From contig NZ_CP109596.1 of the NCBI RefSeq assembly GCF_036327755.1, forward strand, positions 1,054,001 through 1,118,000: 64,000 bases of DNA, in the 5' to 3' direction. The notes below the pieces were generated by a model. It was given only the letters and a program-made list of their open reading frames with translations, did not search any database and was not told where the DNA came from. The position numbers and the translations under genes were made by a program. Each line of letters begins with the position of its first letter. The stretch's first letter is position 1. This DNA is from Nocardia sp. NBC_01503 (GTDB taxonomy: Bacteria > Actinomycetota > Actinomycetes > Mycobacteriales > Mycobacteriaceae). Of this stretch, positions 9,174-21,560 are shown one piece after another.

Positions 9174-9190
9174 GAACCCTCACAGGGGTG
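9163..9190 (+). terminator. hairpin overlapping the dinG stop
   Basis: Arms CACCCGTGTGAG and CTCACAGGGGTG form a 12-bp stem with one mismatch and a 4-base loop. It spans the dinG stop codon and faces the 3' end of the convergent permease gene. Confidence 0.5.
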
Positions 9191-9319
9191 GTCCATACTT
9201 CCGAACAGAAGTAAATTGGCTTGCGATGCTCCGGTGACCCCCCAATTCCCACATCGGATGTGTCATAGTCCCCGCGCCAAGCCCTGCACGCGGCGCGGGG
9301 ACCCGAAACCTCTCCGGCC

Positions 9320-10681
9320 CTATTCGGCCAGGAACCAGAAGTACGACAGGAAGACCAGCATCAGCACCCACATCACCGGGTGCACTTCGCGGGCGCGCTT
9401 CTTGGCCACCATGACGACCGGGTAGAACAGCAGCCCCATGGCGATACCGTTCGCGATCGAGTAGGTCAGCGGCATCATGATCACGGTGATGAACGCCGGA
9501 ACCGCGTATTCCAAACGGCTCCAGTCGATATCGCCGAGCGCCCGGGACATGAGCACACCGACCACGATGAGCGCGGGCGCCGTCACCGAGGGCACATCCG
9601 CGACCACCGCGAAGAGCGGGAACAGGAACATGGCGAGCAGGAACCAGCCCGCCGTGGAGACCGCGGTCAAACCGGTGCGACCACCCGCCGAGACACCCGC
9701 CGTGGACTCGACATACGCGGTGGTGGTGGAGGTTCCGATGATCGCGCCCGCCGCGGTACCGACCGAGTCGGCCGCCAGGGCCTGTCCGGCCCGCTCGAGC
9801 TTGCCCTCCTTGGTGAGCAGCCCGGCCTGATTGGCCACACCGATCAACGTGCCGGAAGCGTCGAAGAAGTCGACGAACAGCATGGTGAGCACCACGATGA
9901 TCATCTGTCCGGTGAAGGCGTCCGGCAGATGGATGACCGCCTGGCCGAAGGTCTTGTCCAGGCCGTGCGGCAGCGCCGCGAACGAGTTCGGCAGCTCCAC
10001 CAGACCGCAGACGATGCCCAGGATCGTGGTCGAGAGAATGCCGTACAGCACCGCACCGTGCCAGCCCAGCACCAGGAAGATGACCGTCACCAGCAGGCCG
10101 AACAGCGCGAGCAGCGTTGTGCCCTTGTGGAAGTCGCCCAGGTGCACGAAGGTCGCGTCACTGGCGACCACGATGCCCGCGTTCTTCAGGCCCAGGAAGG
10201 CCACGAACATTCCGATGCCCGCGCCGACCGCCAGCTTCATCTGCAGCGGGATGGCGTCGATGATCTTCTCGCGCACCTTGGTGACGGCCAGGACGAAGAA
10301 GATGATGCCCGAGAGCAAGGTGCCCGAGAGCGCCTCCTGCCACGGGATACCCATATTGAGGATGACCGTGTAGGCGAAGAAGGCATTGAGCCCCATACCG
10401 GGCGCGAGCGCCACCGGATACTTGGCCCAGATGCCCATCACCAGCGTGCCGACCACAGCGGCGACGGCGGTGGCGGTGAAGACCGCCTGCGTCGGCATGC
10501 CCTTGTCGCCGAGTACGCCGTGGTCGCCGAGGATGGCCGGATTGACCGCCAGCACATAGGACATGGCCAGGAACGTGATCGTTCCGGCCATGAGCTCGCG
10601 TTTGACGGTGGAACCGTGCTGGCTGATGCCGAAGTACGCGTCGACGCGTCCCTTGGTGCGCGACAGGACGTCGGTGCTCAT
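9320..10681 (-). CDS. AzgA-type (NCS2) purine permease
   Basis: A 453-residue membrane transporter with about 12-14 hydrophobic segments. The N-terminal signature GSTVKRELMAGTITFLAM and YVLAVNPAIL is typical of the AzgA/PbuG branch, which imports hypoxanthine, guanine and adenine by proton symport. Further family segments are MGLNAFFAYTVIL, FVDFFDASGTLIGVANQAGL and GTSTTTAYVESTAGVSAGGRTGL. Substrate choice cannot be set from sequence alone. It is transcribed alone, and its upstream region contains two hairpins that might form in the leader. It has no equivalent in the collinear mycobacterial segment. Confidence 0.9.
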   Translation of the reverse strand: MSTDVLSRTKGRVDAYFGISQHGSTVKRELMAGTITFLAMSYVLAVNPAILGDHGVLGDKGMPTQAVFTATAVAAVVGTLVMGIWAKYPVALAPGMGLNAFFAYTVILNMGIPWQEALSGTLLSGIIFFVLAVTKVREKIIDAIPLQMKLAVGAGIGMFVAFLGLKNAGIVVASDATFVHLGDFHKGTTLLALFGLLVTVIFLVLGWHGAVLYGILSTTILGIVCGLVELPNSFAALPHGLDKTFGQAVIHLPDAFTGQMIIVVLTMLFVDFFDASGTLIGVANQAGLLTKEGKLERAGQALAADSVGTAAGAIIGTSTTTAYVESTAGVSAGGRTGLTAVSTAGWFLLAMFLFPLFAVVADVPSVTAPALIVVGVLMSRALGDIDWSRLEYAVPAFITVIMMPLTYSIANGIAMGLLFYPVVMVAKKRAREVHPVMWVLMLVFLSYFWFLAE

Positions 10682-10714
10682 GAGTGTGGTCTCCAGTCGG
10701 CGGGAGGTCAGAAG

Positions 10715-10770
10715 GGTGCCCTGGGCACCGTACTTGTCCCGTTCGCCGGGAGTTCATCCGACCCGGCGAA
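10715..10770 (-). other. two hairpins in the leader of the purine permease
   Basis: A perfect 15-base palindrome (10715-10729, GGTGCCCTGGGCACC) lies 34 bases before the permease ATG. A 9-bp stem (10742-10750 with 10762-10770, TTCGCCGGG/CCCGGCGAA) lies before it. No known purine riboswitch core was recognised. The rest of the 267-base divergent gap shows an AT-rich stretch (10815-10860) likely to hold promoters, without a convincing box. Confidence 0.45.
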
Positions 10771-10948
10771 TCGTGAGCTACCGTACCTGCCTCACTCTCG
10801 GATTCATATCCACACTTGCGCAATTACCGCGCAAATAAACTTATTACTCACCGGTAATTGGAAAACCTTGCGCACTACTGTCTGGGACGTTACAAATACG
10901 TAATCCGGGGGTGGAGGATTCGAACCGGCCGACGAGAATTGCACACGC

Positions 10949-13003
10949 GTGGTTACCGATGTCATCGATGCGATCGCCGAACTGGCGATCAGCCGCCAAT
11001 CACTCTGGGATGTGCTTGTCGAACCCCAGTCCTACCCCCGGCTCTTCCGTGGCATCGGCGCCTGCGAAGAACGCGACGCGGCCGACGAATTCCCCACCTT
11101 GAATCTGCGTGTCGGCGGCGCGGGAATCGAAGTACGTTCGCTGACGGTCCAACTGCGGATCGGACGCGAATACGAGAGCCTGGAGCTGCACTGCGCGGGC
11201 ACCGGCAGCTTCGCCGCCATCCGACTGCGCGAGAGCGGCGACAAGACCCGGGTCTCGGTCACGTATTTCAAAGCGGCACTTGTGCATCCGATGGTCGCGC
11301 AGCTGCCGAACTCGGCGGCCGTGGCCTGGACGGTGGCCGGGCTGAAGCGGGCGGCCGAGATGATCACCGGTGCGCCGACCGCGGTCATCATCAATGGCGA
11401 GGACTCGCCGATGAAACTCCAGGCCAGCGTGGCCAGGCAGATGGTGACCTCCGGGGTGGTACGCACCTACCGGCCCGATATCGGGCTGAAACAGCTTGGC
11501 AGCCTGGCCAAATGGGGATTCAGCCTGGCGGGCGGCTACGCGGCCGCCGCGGCGCACTCACCCGATCGGCTCGCGGTGGTGGATGACCGCTTCTCCAGCA
11601 CCTTCGACCAATTGCACACGCGCAGTAACGCACTGGCGGGAGCCATGAGCGCGCTCGGCTTCGGTCCGGGCACCGCCGTGGGCCTGCTGTGCCGCAATCA
11701 CACCGGCATGGTCGAGGCCATGGTGGCCGCGGGCAAGGCGGGGGCGGACGCGGTACTGCTCAATACCGGACTGCCCACCCGGCAGATCGAGGAGATCGTG
11801 CACCGGCACGAACTCGCGGCGCTGTTCGTGGACGGTGAATTCGAGCATCTGGTCCGGTACCTCCCGGCGGATCTGCCGCGCTTCACCACCGATGATCAAC
11901 CGACCGCGACCGGGCACACCACCATCGAAGACCTCATCGCCATGCGGGAGCTGACGGCCAAGAAACCCGCGCGCCCGGGGCGGCTGATCGTGCTCACCTC
12001 CGGAACCAGTGGAACACCCAAGGGCGCGCGCCGACCGCATCCCAAGGGCTTCGGGACGGTGGCGGCACTGCTGTCGCGAATCCCGTTCGGCGTCAACGAG
12101 ACCATGCTGATTCCGTCACCGCTGTTCCACACCTGGGGGCTGGCGGCGCTGCAGATCTCGACGGCGATTCGCGCCACCATCGTGCTCAATGATCGGTTCG
12201 ATGCCGAGGATTGCCTGCGCCGCATCGCCGAACACAAGGTGACCGCGCTGATCGTGGTGCCGGTCATGGTGAACCGCATTCTCGATCTGCCGACCCATGT
12301 GCGGGCGCGCTACGACCTGTCCAGCCTGAAAGTCGTTGCCAGCTGCGGTGCTCCGCTGGCCGGGGCGACCGTCCTGAAATTCCTGGACACCTTCGGCGAC
12401 ATCCTCTACAACGTGTACGGCTCCACCGAGGTGTCCTGGGCCAGCATCGCCGATCCGGCCGATCTGCGGATCTCCCCCACCACCGCCGGACGACCGCCGC
12501 TGGGCACCAGAATCGGTGTGCTGGGACCGGATCAGCGGATTCTGCCGGTCGGCGCGACCGGGCGGATCTTCGTCGGCAATCACATGCTCTTCGACGGCTA
12601 TACCGATGCCACCCCGCCCGCGGAGGCGCACGGCATGCTCGATACCGGCGATGTGGGTTATCTCGACGCCTCCGGCAAGCTCTTCGTCGCCGGACGCGAT
12701 GACGAGATGATCATCTCCGGCGGGGAGAACGTCTTCCCGCGCTCGGTCGAGGAGGCGCTCTCACATCTGCCGCAGGTGAGCGAGGTGGCCGTGGTCGGTG
12801 TACCGGATCACGAATTCGGCCAGCGGCTGGCGGCTTTCGTGGTCAAACGCCCCGGATCCGGGCTGGACTCGGAGATGGTGCGCAATTACATCCGGCATCG
12901 GGTGAGCCGCTTCTCGGTACCCCGGGATGTGACCTTCCTGGACGCGCTGCCCCGCAACGCGACCGGGAAGATCCTCAAACGCACACTGGGACAACCGGGT
13001 TAG
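10949..13003 (+). CDS. SRPBCC domain fused to fatty acyl-CoA synthetase (ANL superfamily)
   Basis: A 684-residue two-domain protein. Residues about 1-145 resemble the SRPBCC/polyketide cyclase fold, a lipid-binding helix-grip (VEPQSYPRLFRGIG, and the C-terminal helix SAAVAWTVAGLKRAAEMI). Residues about 190-684 are a FadD-type AMP-binding enzyme. Its phosphate loop is LTSGTSGTPKGARRPHPKG and its adenine loop NVYGSTEVSWAS. DTGDVGYLD and GRDDEMIISGGENVFPRSVE follow, and the C-terminal lysine is K674 in NATGKILKR. It should activate a fatty or aromatic acid to an acyl-CoA. The start is GTG. Its stop overlaps that of the convergent glgP. The fusion is unusual in this chromosomal position. Confidence 0.86.
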   Translation: MVTDVIDAIAELAISRQSLWDVLVEPQSYPRLFRGIGACEERDAADEFPTLNLRVGGAGIEVRSLTVQLRIGREYESLELHCAGTGSFAAIRLRESGDKTRVSVTYFKAALVHPMVAQLPNSAAVAWTVAGLKRAAEMITGAPTAVIINGEDSPMKLQASVARQMVTSGVVRTYRPDIGLKQLGSLAKWGFSLAGGYAAAAAHSPDRLAVVDDRFSSTFDQLHTRSNALAGAMSALGFGPGTAVGLLCRNHTGMVEAMVAAGKAGADAVLLNTGLPTRQIEEIVHRHELAALFVDGEFEHLVRYLPADLPRFTTDDQPTATGHTTIEDLIAMRELTAKKPARPGRLIVLTSGTSGTPKGARRPHPKGFGTVAALLSRIPFGVNETMLIPSPLFHTWGLAALQISTAIRATIVLNDRFDAEDCLRRIAEHKVTALIVVPVMVNRILDLPTHVRARYDLSSLKVVASCGAPLAGATVLKFLDTFGDILYNVYGSTEVSWASIADPADLRISPTTAGRPPLGTRIGVLGPDQRILPVGATGRIFVGNHMLFDGYTDATPPAEAHGMLDTGDVGYLDASGKLFVAGRDDEMIISGGENVFPRSVEEALSHLPQVSEVAVVGVPDHEFGQRLAAFVVKRPGSGLDSEMVRNYIRHRVSRFSVPRDVTFLDALPRNATGKILKRTLGQPG

Positions 13004-15567
13004 GGACTCGGAGTCGCGACCAGACCGAACTCCGCGGCCGAGGCGAGCAACGGGTGACTCGGCAGCACGCGAATGGTGTAACCGACCGCACCCGAGATCG
13101 GCACGGGCGTCTCCACGGTGAAAACCGCTGTGCCCGAGTCGGTTCCGGCATGCGTCATGGTGACGGCATGCACGTCCGAGAGGTCGTCCGCGGTGGAGAC
13201 CCGGCCGAGCACCGCCTGCACGCTGACATCGGCCGGACTCAGGCCGCCCAGATCGAGGCGGGCGCGCAGCGCCAGATTCGCGCCGATGACCGGGGTGTCC
13301 GGCAGACCGGAGCTGTCCACCTGGACGACTTTGACCGTGGGCCAAGCGGATTCGATACGACGGCGGTATTCGGACAGATCCCGCGCACCCTTGAAATCGT
13401 TCTGTGCGACTGCGGCGAAGGCCGAGGCGGCGGGCGCGTAGTAGTCGACCGCGTAGTCCCGGACCATGCGCGAGGCCAGCACTTTCGGCCCCAGGGTTTG
13501 CAGGGTGTGCCGCACCATCTCCATCCAGCGCACCGGCAGATCATCGTGATCGCGGTCGTAGAAGCGGGGCAGCACAGCGCGTTCCAGCAGTTCGTACAGC
13601 GCGGAGGCTTCCAGATCATCGCGCCGATGGTCATCGCGCACGCCGTCGGCGGTGGGAATGGCCCAGCCGTTCTCGCCGTCGTACATCTCATCCCACCAGC
13701 CGTCGCGGATGGACAGGTTCAGGCCGCCGTTGAGCGCGGACTTCATCCCCGAGGTGCCGCAGGCCTCCAGCGGCCGCAGCGGATTGTTCAGCCACACATC
13801 GCAACCCCAGTACAGGTACCGGGCCATGGACATGTCGTAGTTGGGCAGGAAGACGATGCGGTGCCGGACCTCCGGATCATCGGCGAACCGCACCACCTGC
13901 TGGATGAGCGCCTTACCGCCGTCATCGGCCGGATGCGATTTACCCGCGACCACCAGCTGCACCGGACGTTCGGGATCGAGCAGCAACGCGCGCAGGCGTT
14001 CCGGATCGCGCAGCATCAGGGTCAGGCGCTTGTAGGTGGGCACGCGGCGGGCGAAACCGACGGTCAGCACCCGCGGATCGAAGACCTCGTCGACCCAGCC
14101 GAGTTCGGCCGGGGCCGCGCCCCGCTCCAGCCAGGAGGCGTGCACCCGGCGACGCACCTCGTCGACGAGGATGCCGCGCAAGGCATTTCGCGTGGACCAC
14201 AGTTCGCGCAGATCCACATCGCAGAGCCGCTCCCAGCCGCGCGCCTCCTCCACCAGCTCATCGCCGATGAGTTCGCGGGCCTTGTCGATCCATTCACGTG
14301 CCGCCCAGGTGGGTGCGTGCACGCCATTGGTGACCGACCCGATCGGCACCTCGGACGCATCGAATCCCGGCCAGAGCGGGGCGAACATCTCGCGGCTGAC
14401 CTCGCCGTGCAGTGCGGATACGCCATTGGCGCGCTGGGCCAGTCGCAGCCCGAGGTGCGCCATATTGAAGACCGAGGGATCGGCCTCGCGGCCCATGGCC
14501 AGAATGCGATCCACCGAAACACCGGGCAGCACAAGCGATTCCCGCTCACCGTGCGCGCCACCGAAGTAGCGCCGCACCAGCGCGCTCGCGAAGCGGTCGA
14601 TACCGGCGGGCACGGGGGTGTGCGTGGTGAAGACGGTGCCGGCCCGCACCGCGGTCAGCGCGGCGTCGAAATCCATTCCGCCGACCATGAATTCGCGAAT
14701 ACGCTCGATACCGAGGAAACCCGCGTGGCCTTCGTTCATATGGAACACATCGGGATCGGGCAGGCCGTGCGCGCGGGTGTAGGCGCGCACCGCGCGCACC
14801 CCGCCGATCCCGGCCAGAATCTCCTGTTTGATGCGGTGATCCTGATCGCCGCCGTACAGCCGGTCGGTGACCGCGCGCAGCTCCGGATCGTTCTCGGCGA
14901 TATCGGAGTCCAAGAGCAGCAGCGGAATTCGGCCGACCTGGGCGATCCACACCCGCGCCCGCAACACCCGGCCCTCGGGCATGGCGACATGGATCAGCAC
15001 CGGCGCACCACCATCGGTGAGCAGTCGCAACGGCAGGCCCTGCGGATCCAGTGCCGGATAGTGCTCGGACTGCCAGCCATCGGCGGTGAGCGACTGCCGG
15101 AAGTATCCGGACCGGTACAGCAGGCCGACACCGATGAGCGGCAGCCCCAGATCCGAGGCGGCCTTCAAATGGTCGCCCGCCAGAATCCCCAGCCCACCCG
15201 AATAATTCGGCAGGACCTCGGTGACGCCGAACTCCATCGAGAAGTAGGCGATCCCGCGCGGCCCCTGCTCCTGCCGCTGGAACCAGCGCGGGCGGGCCAG
15301 ATAGTCGGCCAGATCCGCGGCGGCGGCATCCACCCGCCGGGTATACGCCTCGTCCACCGCGACCTGATCGAGCCGCTCGGCGGGCACCTCCCCCAGCATG
15401 CGCACCGGATCACGCCCGACCTCCACCCACAGGGCGGGATCGAGCTCGGCGAACACATCCTGCGTCGGCCCATGCCAGGACCAGCGCAGATTGGTCGCCA
15501 ACTCGGTCAGCGCGGAGAGCCGCTCGGGCAGATGGGCGCGGACGGTGAAACGACGCAATGCCTTCAC
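13000..15567 (-). CDS. glgP: alpha-glucan (glycogen/maltodextrin) phosphorylase
   Basis: An 855-residue GT35 enzyme that releases glucose-1-phosphate from alpha-1,4-glucans. The N-terminal actinobacterial domain [17 protein letters not shown] and [14 protein letters not shown] is present. The PLP-binding lysine is K609 in [17 protein letters not shown], near the catalytic loop [15 protein letters not shown]. The C-terminus holds a beta-rich extension typical of the mycobacterial (Rv1328) form. The GTG at 15567 was chosen: longer in-frame starts translate the repeat copy at 15581-15696. The stop codon overlaps that of the convergent ligase gene. It works with GlgE and GlgB on intracellular glucan. 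Confidence 0.93.
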   Translation of the reverse strand: MKALRRFTVRAHLPERLSALTELATNLRWSWHGPTQDVFAELDPALWVEVGRDPVRMLGEVPAERLDQVAVDEAYTRRVDAAAADLADYLARPRWFQRQEQGPRGIAYFSMEFGVTEVLPNYSGGLGILAGDHLKAASDLGLPLIGVGLLYRSGYFRQSLTADGWQSEHYPALDPQGLPLRLLTDGGAPVLIHVAMPEGRVLRARVWIAQVGRIPLLLLDSDIAENDPELRAVTDRLYGGDQDHRIKQEILAGIGGVRAVRAYTRAHGLPDPDVFHMNEGHAGFLGIERIREFMVGGMDFDAALTAVRAGTVFTTHTPVPAGIDRFASALVRRYFGGAHGERESLVLPGVSVDRILAMGREADPSVFNMAHLGLRLAQRANGVSALHGEVSREMFAPLWPGFDASEVPIGSVTNGVHAPTWAAREWIDKARELIGDELVEEARGWERLCDVDLRELWSTRNALRGILVDEVRRRVHASWLERGAAPAELGWVDEVFDPRVLTVGFARRVPTYKRLTLMLRDPERLRALLLDPERPVQLVVAGKSHPADDGGKALIQQVVRFADDPEVRHRIVFLPNYDMSMARYLYWGCDVWLNNPLRPLEACGTSGMKSALNGGLNLSIRDGWWDEMYDGENGWAIPTADGVRDDHRRDDLEASALYELLERAVLPRFYDRDHDDLPVRWMEMVRHTLQTLGPKVLASRMVRDYAVDYYAPAASAFAAVAQNDFKGARDLSEYRRRIESAWPTVKVVQVDSSGLPDTPVIGANLALRARLDLGGLSPADVSVQAVLGRVSTADDLSDVHAVTMTHAGTDSGTAVFTVETPVPISGAVGYTIRVLPSHPLLASAAEFGLVATPSP

Positions 15568-15580
15568 GGTGTTTATTCTG

Positions 15581-15696
15581 CCTCCGCTTCGCTGCGGCGG
15601 GTTCGCGGCCCCCTGAGCCCCATTTCTTCCCTCCCTCCGCTCCTCCGCTTCGCTCCCCCGCTCCACTCAGTCCAGAAATGGGGCGGGCCTCGAACC
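15581..15696 (+). repeat. dispersed hairpin repeat, family A, copy 2
   Basis: The outer arms are 15600-15611 and 15685-15696 (GGTTCGCGGCCC, one mismatch). The inner arms are 15617-15627 and 15674-15684 (GCCCCATTTCT with its exact complement). The loop carries CCTCCGCTTCGCTCCCCC. It begins 13 bases upstream of the glgP start codon, in the orientation opposite to glgP. Confidence 0.85.
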
Positions 15697-15750
15697 TTGA
15701 TGGGTATGTATCACGCACAACCCGCGCACGAGCATTCCGGCGGCAACCGA

Positions 15751-15756
15751 TAACGT
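15751..15756 (+). promoter_or_regulatory. candidate leaderless -10 box of the thioesterase gene (TAACGT)
   Basis: TAACGT ends 6 bases before the ATG at 15763. Confidence 0.45.
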
Positions 15757-15762
15757 GTTCTC

Positions 15763-16413
15763 ATGAGCGAGCAGCAGGTCGAGGCACTTCCGTCCCAGGA
15801 GCATCATGAGGGCGGGTTCCGACCGATCGCCGAACTCGGCCGGGACAACACCAAGGGTGGACCGCACTACGGGGAGTTCATCGAGCAGGTGCGCGGTCTG
15901 ATGGACCGGGTCCGGTTGGCCAGTCCGACCGATGAGATCGCCCTCGAGGCCATCGCGGAGTTGAAGAAGCTCAATGAGCGGCTCGACGAAGTGGTCACCG
16001 ACGAGTGGTCCGCGCCCAGCTGGCACCGCACCGACCTGCCCTCCCGCGGCAATATCACGCTGCCGCCGTTCGAGGTGGATCAGGCGAACGCCGAGGGTGT
16101 GCACGCGCGAATCACGTTCCGCACCTTCCATCTCGGCGGTAACGGCGCGGCGCACGGCGGGCATATCGCGCTCGGCTTCGACGATCTGCTCGGCATGACC
16201 GCGGCAGTGCACACCCGCGCGGTCACCCGCACCGCGTTCCTGCATGTCGATTACCGATCCATCACCCCGCTCGACACCGAACTGCAGCTGCACGGGTGGG
16301 TCGAGCGCGTGGAGGGCCGCAAGGTCTTCGTGCGCGCCACCCTGCACGACGGCGACCGGCTCTGCTGTGAGGCGCACGGACTGTTCCTCATGCTCAAGCC
16401 CGGCCAGCAGTAA
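15763..16413 (+). CDS. PaaI-type hotdog-fold acyl-CoA thioesterase
   Basis: A 216-residue protein. The N-terminal 85 residues are helical and polar. The remainder is a hotdog domain with the family-type segment GNGAAHGGHIALGFDDLLG (about residues 125-145), FLHVDYRSITPLDTEL and VFVRATLHDGDRLCCEAHG. The expected activity is hydrolysis of acyl-CoA; the acyl group is not evident. It sits between glgP and glgE, where M. tuberculosis has no such gene. Together with the acyl-CoA ligase at 10949 it gives the glucan locus an acyl-CoA flavour of unknown meaning. Confidence 0.82.
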   Translation: MSEQQVEALPSQEHHEGGFRPIAELGRDNTKGGPHYGEFIEQVRGLMDRVRLASPTDEIALEAIAELKKLNERLDEVVTDEWSAPSWHRTDLPSRGNITLPPFEVDQANAEGVHARITFRTFHLGGNGAAHGGHIALGFDDLLGMTAAVHTRAVTRTAFLHVDYRSITPLDTELQLHGWVERVEGRKVFVRATLHDGDRLCCEAHGLFLMLKPGQQ

Positions 16414-16533
16414 CCCCGTCGCCGCGTACAAGTTCGCGCGGCGCGCACGAAATCGCATCGCATTCGATGCGCGGGCCGCGAAATAGTGCGCGGGAACGCA
16501 CACGGCGGGACGCGGGTGCGCGGGGGGAACCGG

Positions 16534-16539
16534 TAAGTT
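16534..16539 (+). promoter_or_regulatory. candidate leaderless -10 box of glgE (TAAGTT)
   Basis: TAAGTT ends 7 bases before the GTG start of glgE. Confidence 0.5.
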
Positions 16540-16546
16540 CGGACGG

Positions 16547-18546
16547 GTGACCGGCCGCATCGCCATCGATGACACCGCCCCCGCGATACCCGGCGGTCGG
16601 CCCGCCAAGGCCGTCGTCGGAGAGGTCTTCCCGGTGCGCGCCGTGGTGTGGCGCGAAGGGCATGACGCCGTCGCCGCCACGCTCGCGGTGAAAGCGCCCG
16701 GGTCCTCGCGCACCCAGCGGATTCGCATGTCGCCGGATTATCAGCCGGACGTCTTCAACGCCACCTTCACGCCTGGGAAGCCGGGGCTGTGGACGTATCG
16801 GATCGAAGGGTGGAGTGATCCGCTCGCCACCTGGCGCTCCGCGGTGGAGGCGAAACTCTCGGTCGGGCAGAGCGCGATCGACCTGGCCAATGATCTGGAG
16901 ATCGGCGCCCGGCTGCTGGATCGGGCCGCGCAGGCCGTACCCAAGAAGCAGTGGGAAGTACTGCGCGCGGCGGCGACGGCACTGCGCGGGGACGCCCAAC
17001 TGCCCGCGCGAGTGGGTCCGGCCTTCAGTGCCGAGGTCGGCGAAATCCTGCGCGCCACACCGCTTCGCGAGCTGGTGACACAGGGTCCGCAGTTCTCCGT
17101 ACTGGTCGAGCGGCAGCGGGCGCTGTACGGCGCGTGGTACGAATTCTTCCCGCGCTCCAGCGGTGGCCGGGATGCCGACGGTAAACCCGTGCACGGCACC
17201 TTCGTCACCGCCGCCAAGGATCTGCCGCGCATCGCCGCCATGGGCTTCGAGGTGGTGTACCTGCCGCCGATCCATCCGATCGGCACGGTGAATCGCAAGG
17301 GGCGCAACAACTCCCTCACCGCCGAACCCGGTGATGTGGGTTCACCGTGGGCCATCGGCTCGGCCGACGGCGGGCACGACGCCATCCACCCGGCCTTGGG
17401 CACCGAGGCCGACTTCACCGAATTCGTGGAGACCGCACGGGAATTGGGGATGGAGGTGGCCCTGGATCTGGCGCTGCAGTGCGCACCCGACCATCCCTGG
17501 GTGGCCGCGCATCCGGAATGGTTCACCACCCTGCCGGACGGCACCATCGCCTTCGCGGAGAACCCGCCGAAGAAGTACCAGGACATCTACCCCGTCAATT
17601 TCGACAATGATCCGGACGGGCTCTACGCCGAGGTGCTGCGGGTGGTGCGGCACTGGATCTCGCTGGGCGTCACCATCTTCCGCGTCGACAATCCGCACAC
17701 CAAACCCGCCGACTTCTGGGAGTGGCTGATCGCGCAGGTGCATCGCGAGCATCCGGAGATCATCTTTCTCTCCGAGGCGTTCACCCGGCCCGCCCGCCTC
17801 TACGGCCTCGCGCGGCGCGGCTTCACCCAGTCGTACACGTACTTCACCTGGCGGGTGTTCAAACACGAATTCGAGGAGTTCGGCAGGGAATTGGCGGCCA
17901 AGGCCGATGAGGCGCGGCCCAACCTGTTCGTGAACACCCCCGATATCCTGCACGAGACACTGCAGCACGGCGGACCGGGCATGTTCGCCATTCGAGCCGT
18001 ACTCGCCGCCACTCTCGGCCCCACCTGGGGCGTGTACTCCGGCTTCGAACTCTTCGAACATCAAGCGGCACAACCCGGTAGCGAGGAGTACCTCAACTCC
18101 GAGAAGTACGAGCTGCGGCCCCGCCCGTACGCCGAAGCCGCAGCGCGCGGGGAATCGCTCGAGCCCTGGATCACCAGGCTCAATGAGATCAGGCGCACCC
18201 ATCCGGCGCTGCAACAGCTGCGCTGCATTCACTTCCATCACACCGACACCGATGCGCTGCTTGCCTTTTCGAAGGTCGACCCCACCACCGGGGATGCCGT
18301 ACTGGTGGTGGTCAATCTCAACCCGTACGGCCCCGAACAGGGCCATGTCTCGCTCGATCTGCCCGCCATCGGCCGCGAATGGCATGACCGGCCGGTGGTC
18401 TACGACGAGATCAGCGGGGAGGAATACCACTGGGGGCAGAGCAATTACGTGCGCTTGGACCCCGCCCGCGCGGTCGCGCACATTCTCGTCCTGCCGCCCG
18501 TACCCGCCGCCGCCCGCGCCGAACTCTCCTATCGGAGCACATTCTG

Positions 18547-18547
<1 letters not shown>
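16547..18547 (+). CDS. glgE: alpha-1,4-glucan:maltose-1-phosphate maltosyltransferase GlgE
   Basis: A GH13 subfamily 3 transferase of 666 residues that extends alpha-1,4-glucan with maltosyl units from alpha-maltose-1-phosphate, the key step of the GlgE route from trehalose. The nucleophile is D381 in [14 protein letters not shown] and the acid/base is E410 in FLSEAFTRP. Their 29-residue spacing matches D394/E423 of Streptomyces GlgE. The N-terminal domain (about 1-150) is the beta-rich module of the family. [18 protein letters not shown] and [15 protein letters not shown] also fit. The stop shares one base with the glgB start (TGATG), so the two are translationally coupled. Confidence 0.96.
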
Positions 18548-20763
<2,216 letters not shown>

Positions 20764-21337
20764 ACCATCCGGGAGGATCACCTCGGGGGCGAAGGCCGCG
20801 CCCGGCTGAGTGCGGATATCGCCGCCCGGCACCGCCTGCGCGACCAGTAGCGCCGCCTCGATCACCTCATCATCGAACTCGACGGGCAGCCCCAAAGTCC
20901 TTGCCATATCCCAGGAGTGCACCACATAGTCCACGAAGTGGAAGCTGATCGCGAACGGTGCGGGAATGACGATGCCCGCACGGATCTCCGGTAGCGGAAA
21001 GTCCCGCTCCAGTACGCCGTCCAGGGCGAAGGCCGACAGCACATGCGTGGCGGCGGCGCGGTATTCGGCGATCGGATCCGGGCTGAGCGGGCTCGGCTTC
21101 CAGAGCGCGAGGGTATCCACGCCACGCGAGGCGGCGGCGAAGCCGTAATGCTGAATGATCAAGTGTTCCAGGAGGTCCCGGAGATTCCAGCCCGCACAGG
21201 GGGTGGGGGCGTCCAGGTCGGCGGCGGTCAACCGGGAGACCAGATCGATGCTGGTGCGCACCGCGCGTTCGTCCAGGGCGATCAGGGCCGGCCCATCGGC
21301 GAGCAGTGCGTCGTACGTCAGTGAATTCATACGCACG

Positions 21338-21343
21338 AGCTTA
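21338..21343 (-). promoter_or_regulatory. candidate leaderless -10 box of the DinB-type gene (TAAGCT)
   Basis: TAAGCT on the minus strand ends 7 bases before the ATG at 21330. Confidence 0.5.
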
Positions 21344-21560
21344 CTAATTTTTGGGCGATCGCGCACCCGCGACTTCTACCGGCCGTCTCCTGACGAACAT
21401 CCGCGGAAAAAGATCAACCCCCGAGAAGTGGGGTCGTTTGGAACGCGTTACACATCTCCATGCCCCGAACTCTTCGGGCTGCCGAATTGCATTGCGCTGT
21501 AGTGCACTTGGCGAGACGGCCGTCATATAAACGAAACCTGTAGAAGAGGACTGAATCTGT

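Noticed and set aside
10682..10948. Known purine riboswitch upstream of the permease
   Set aside because: The conserved three-way junction and loop-loop sequences were not found.
15568..15666. N-terminal extension of glgP by 33 residues
   Set aside because: The extra residues translate the family A repeat and are absent from the family.
13054..15753. A 899-codon open frame on the plus strand opposite glgP
   Set aside because: It is antisense to a well-conserved gene in the GC-rich frame that stays open by codon bias; no domain is recognisable.
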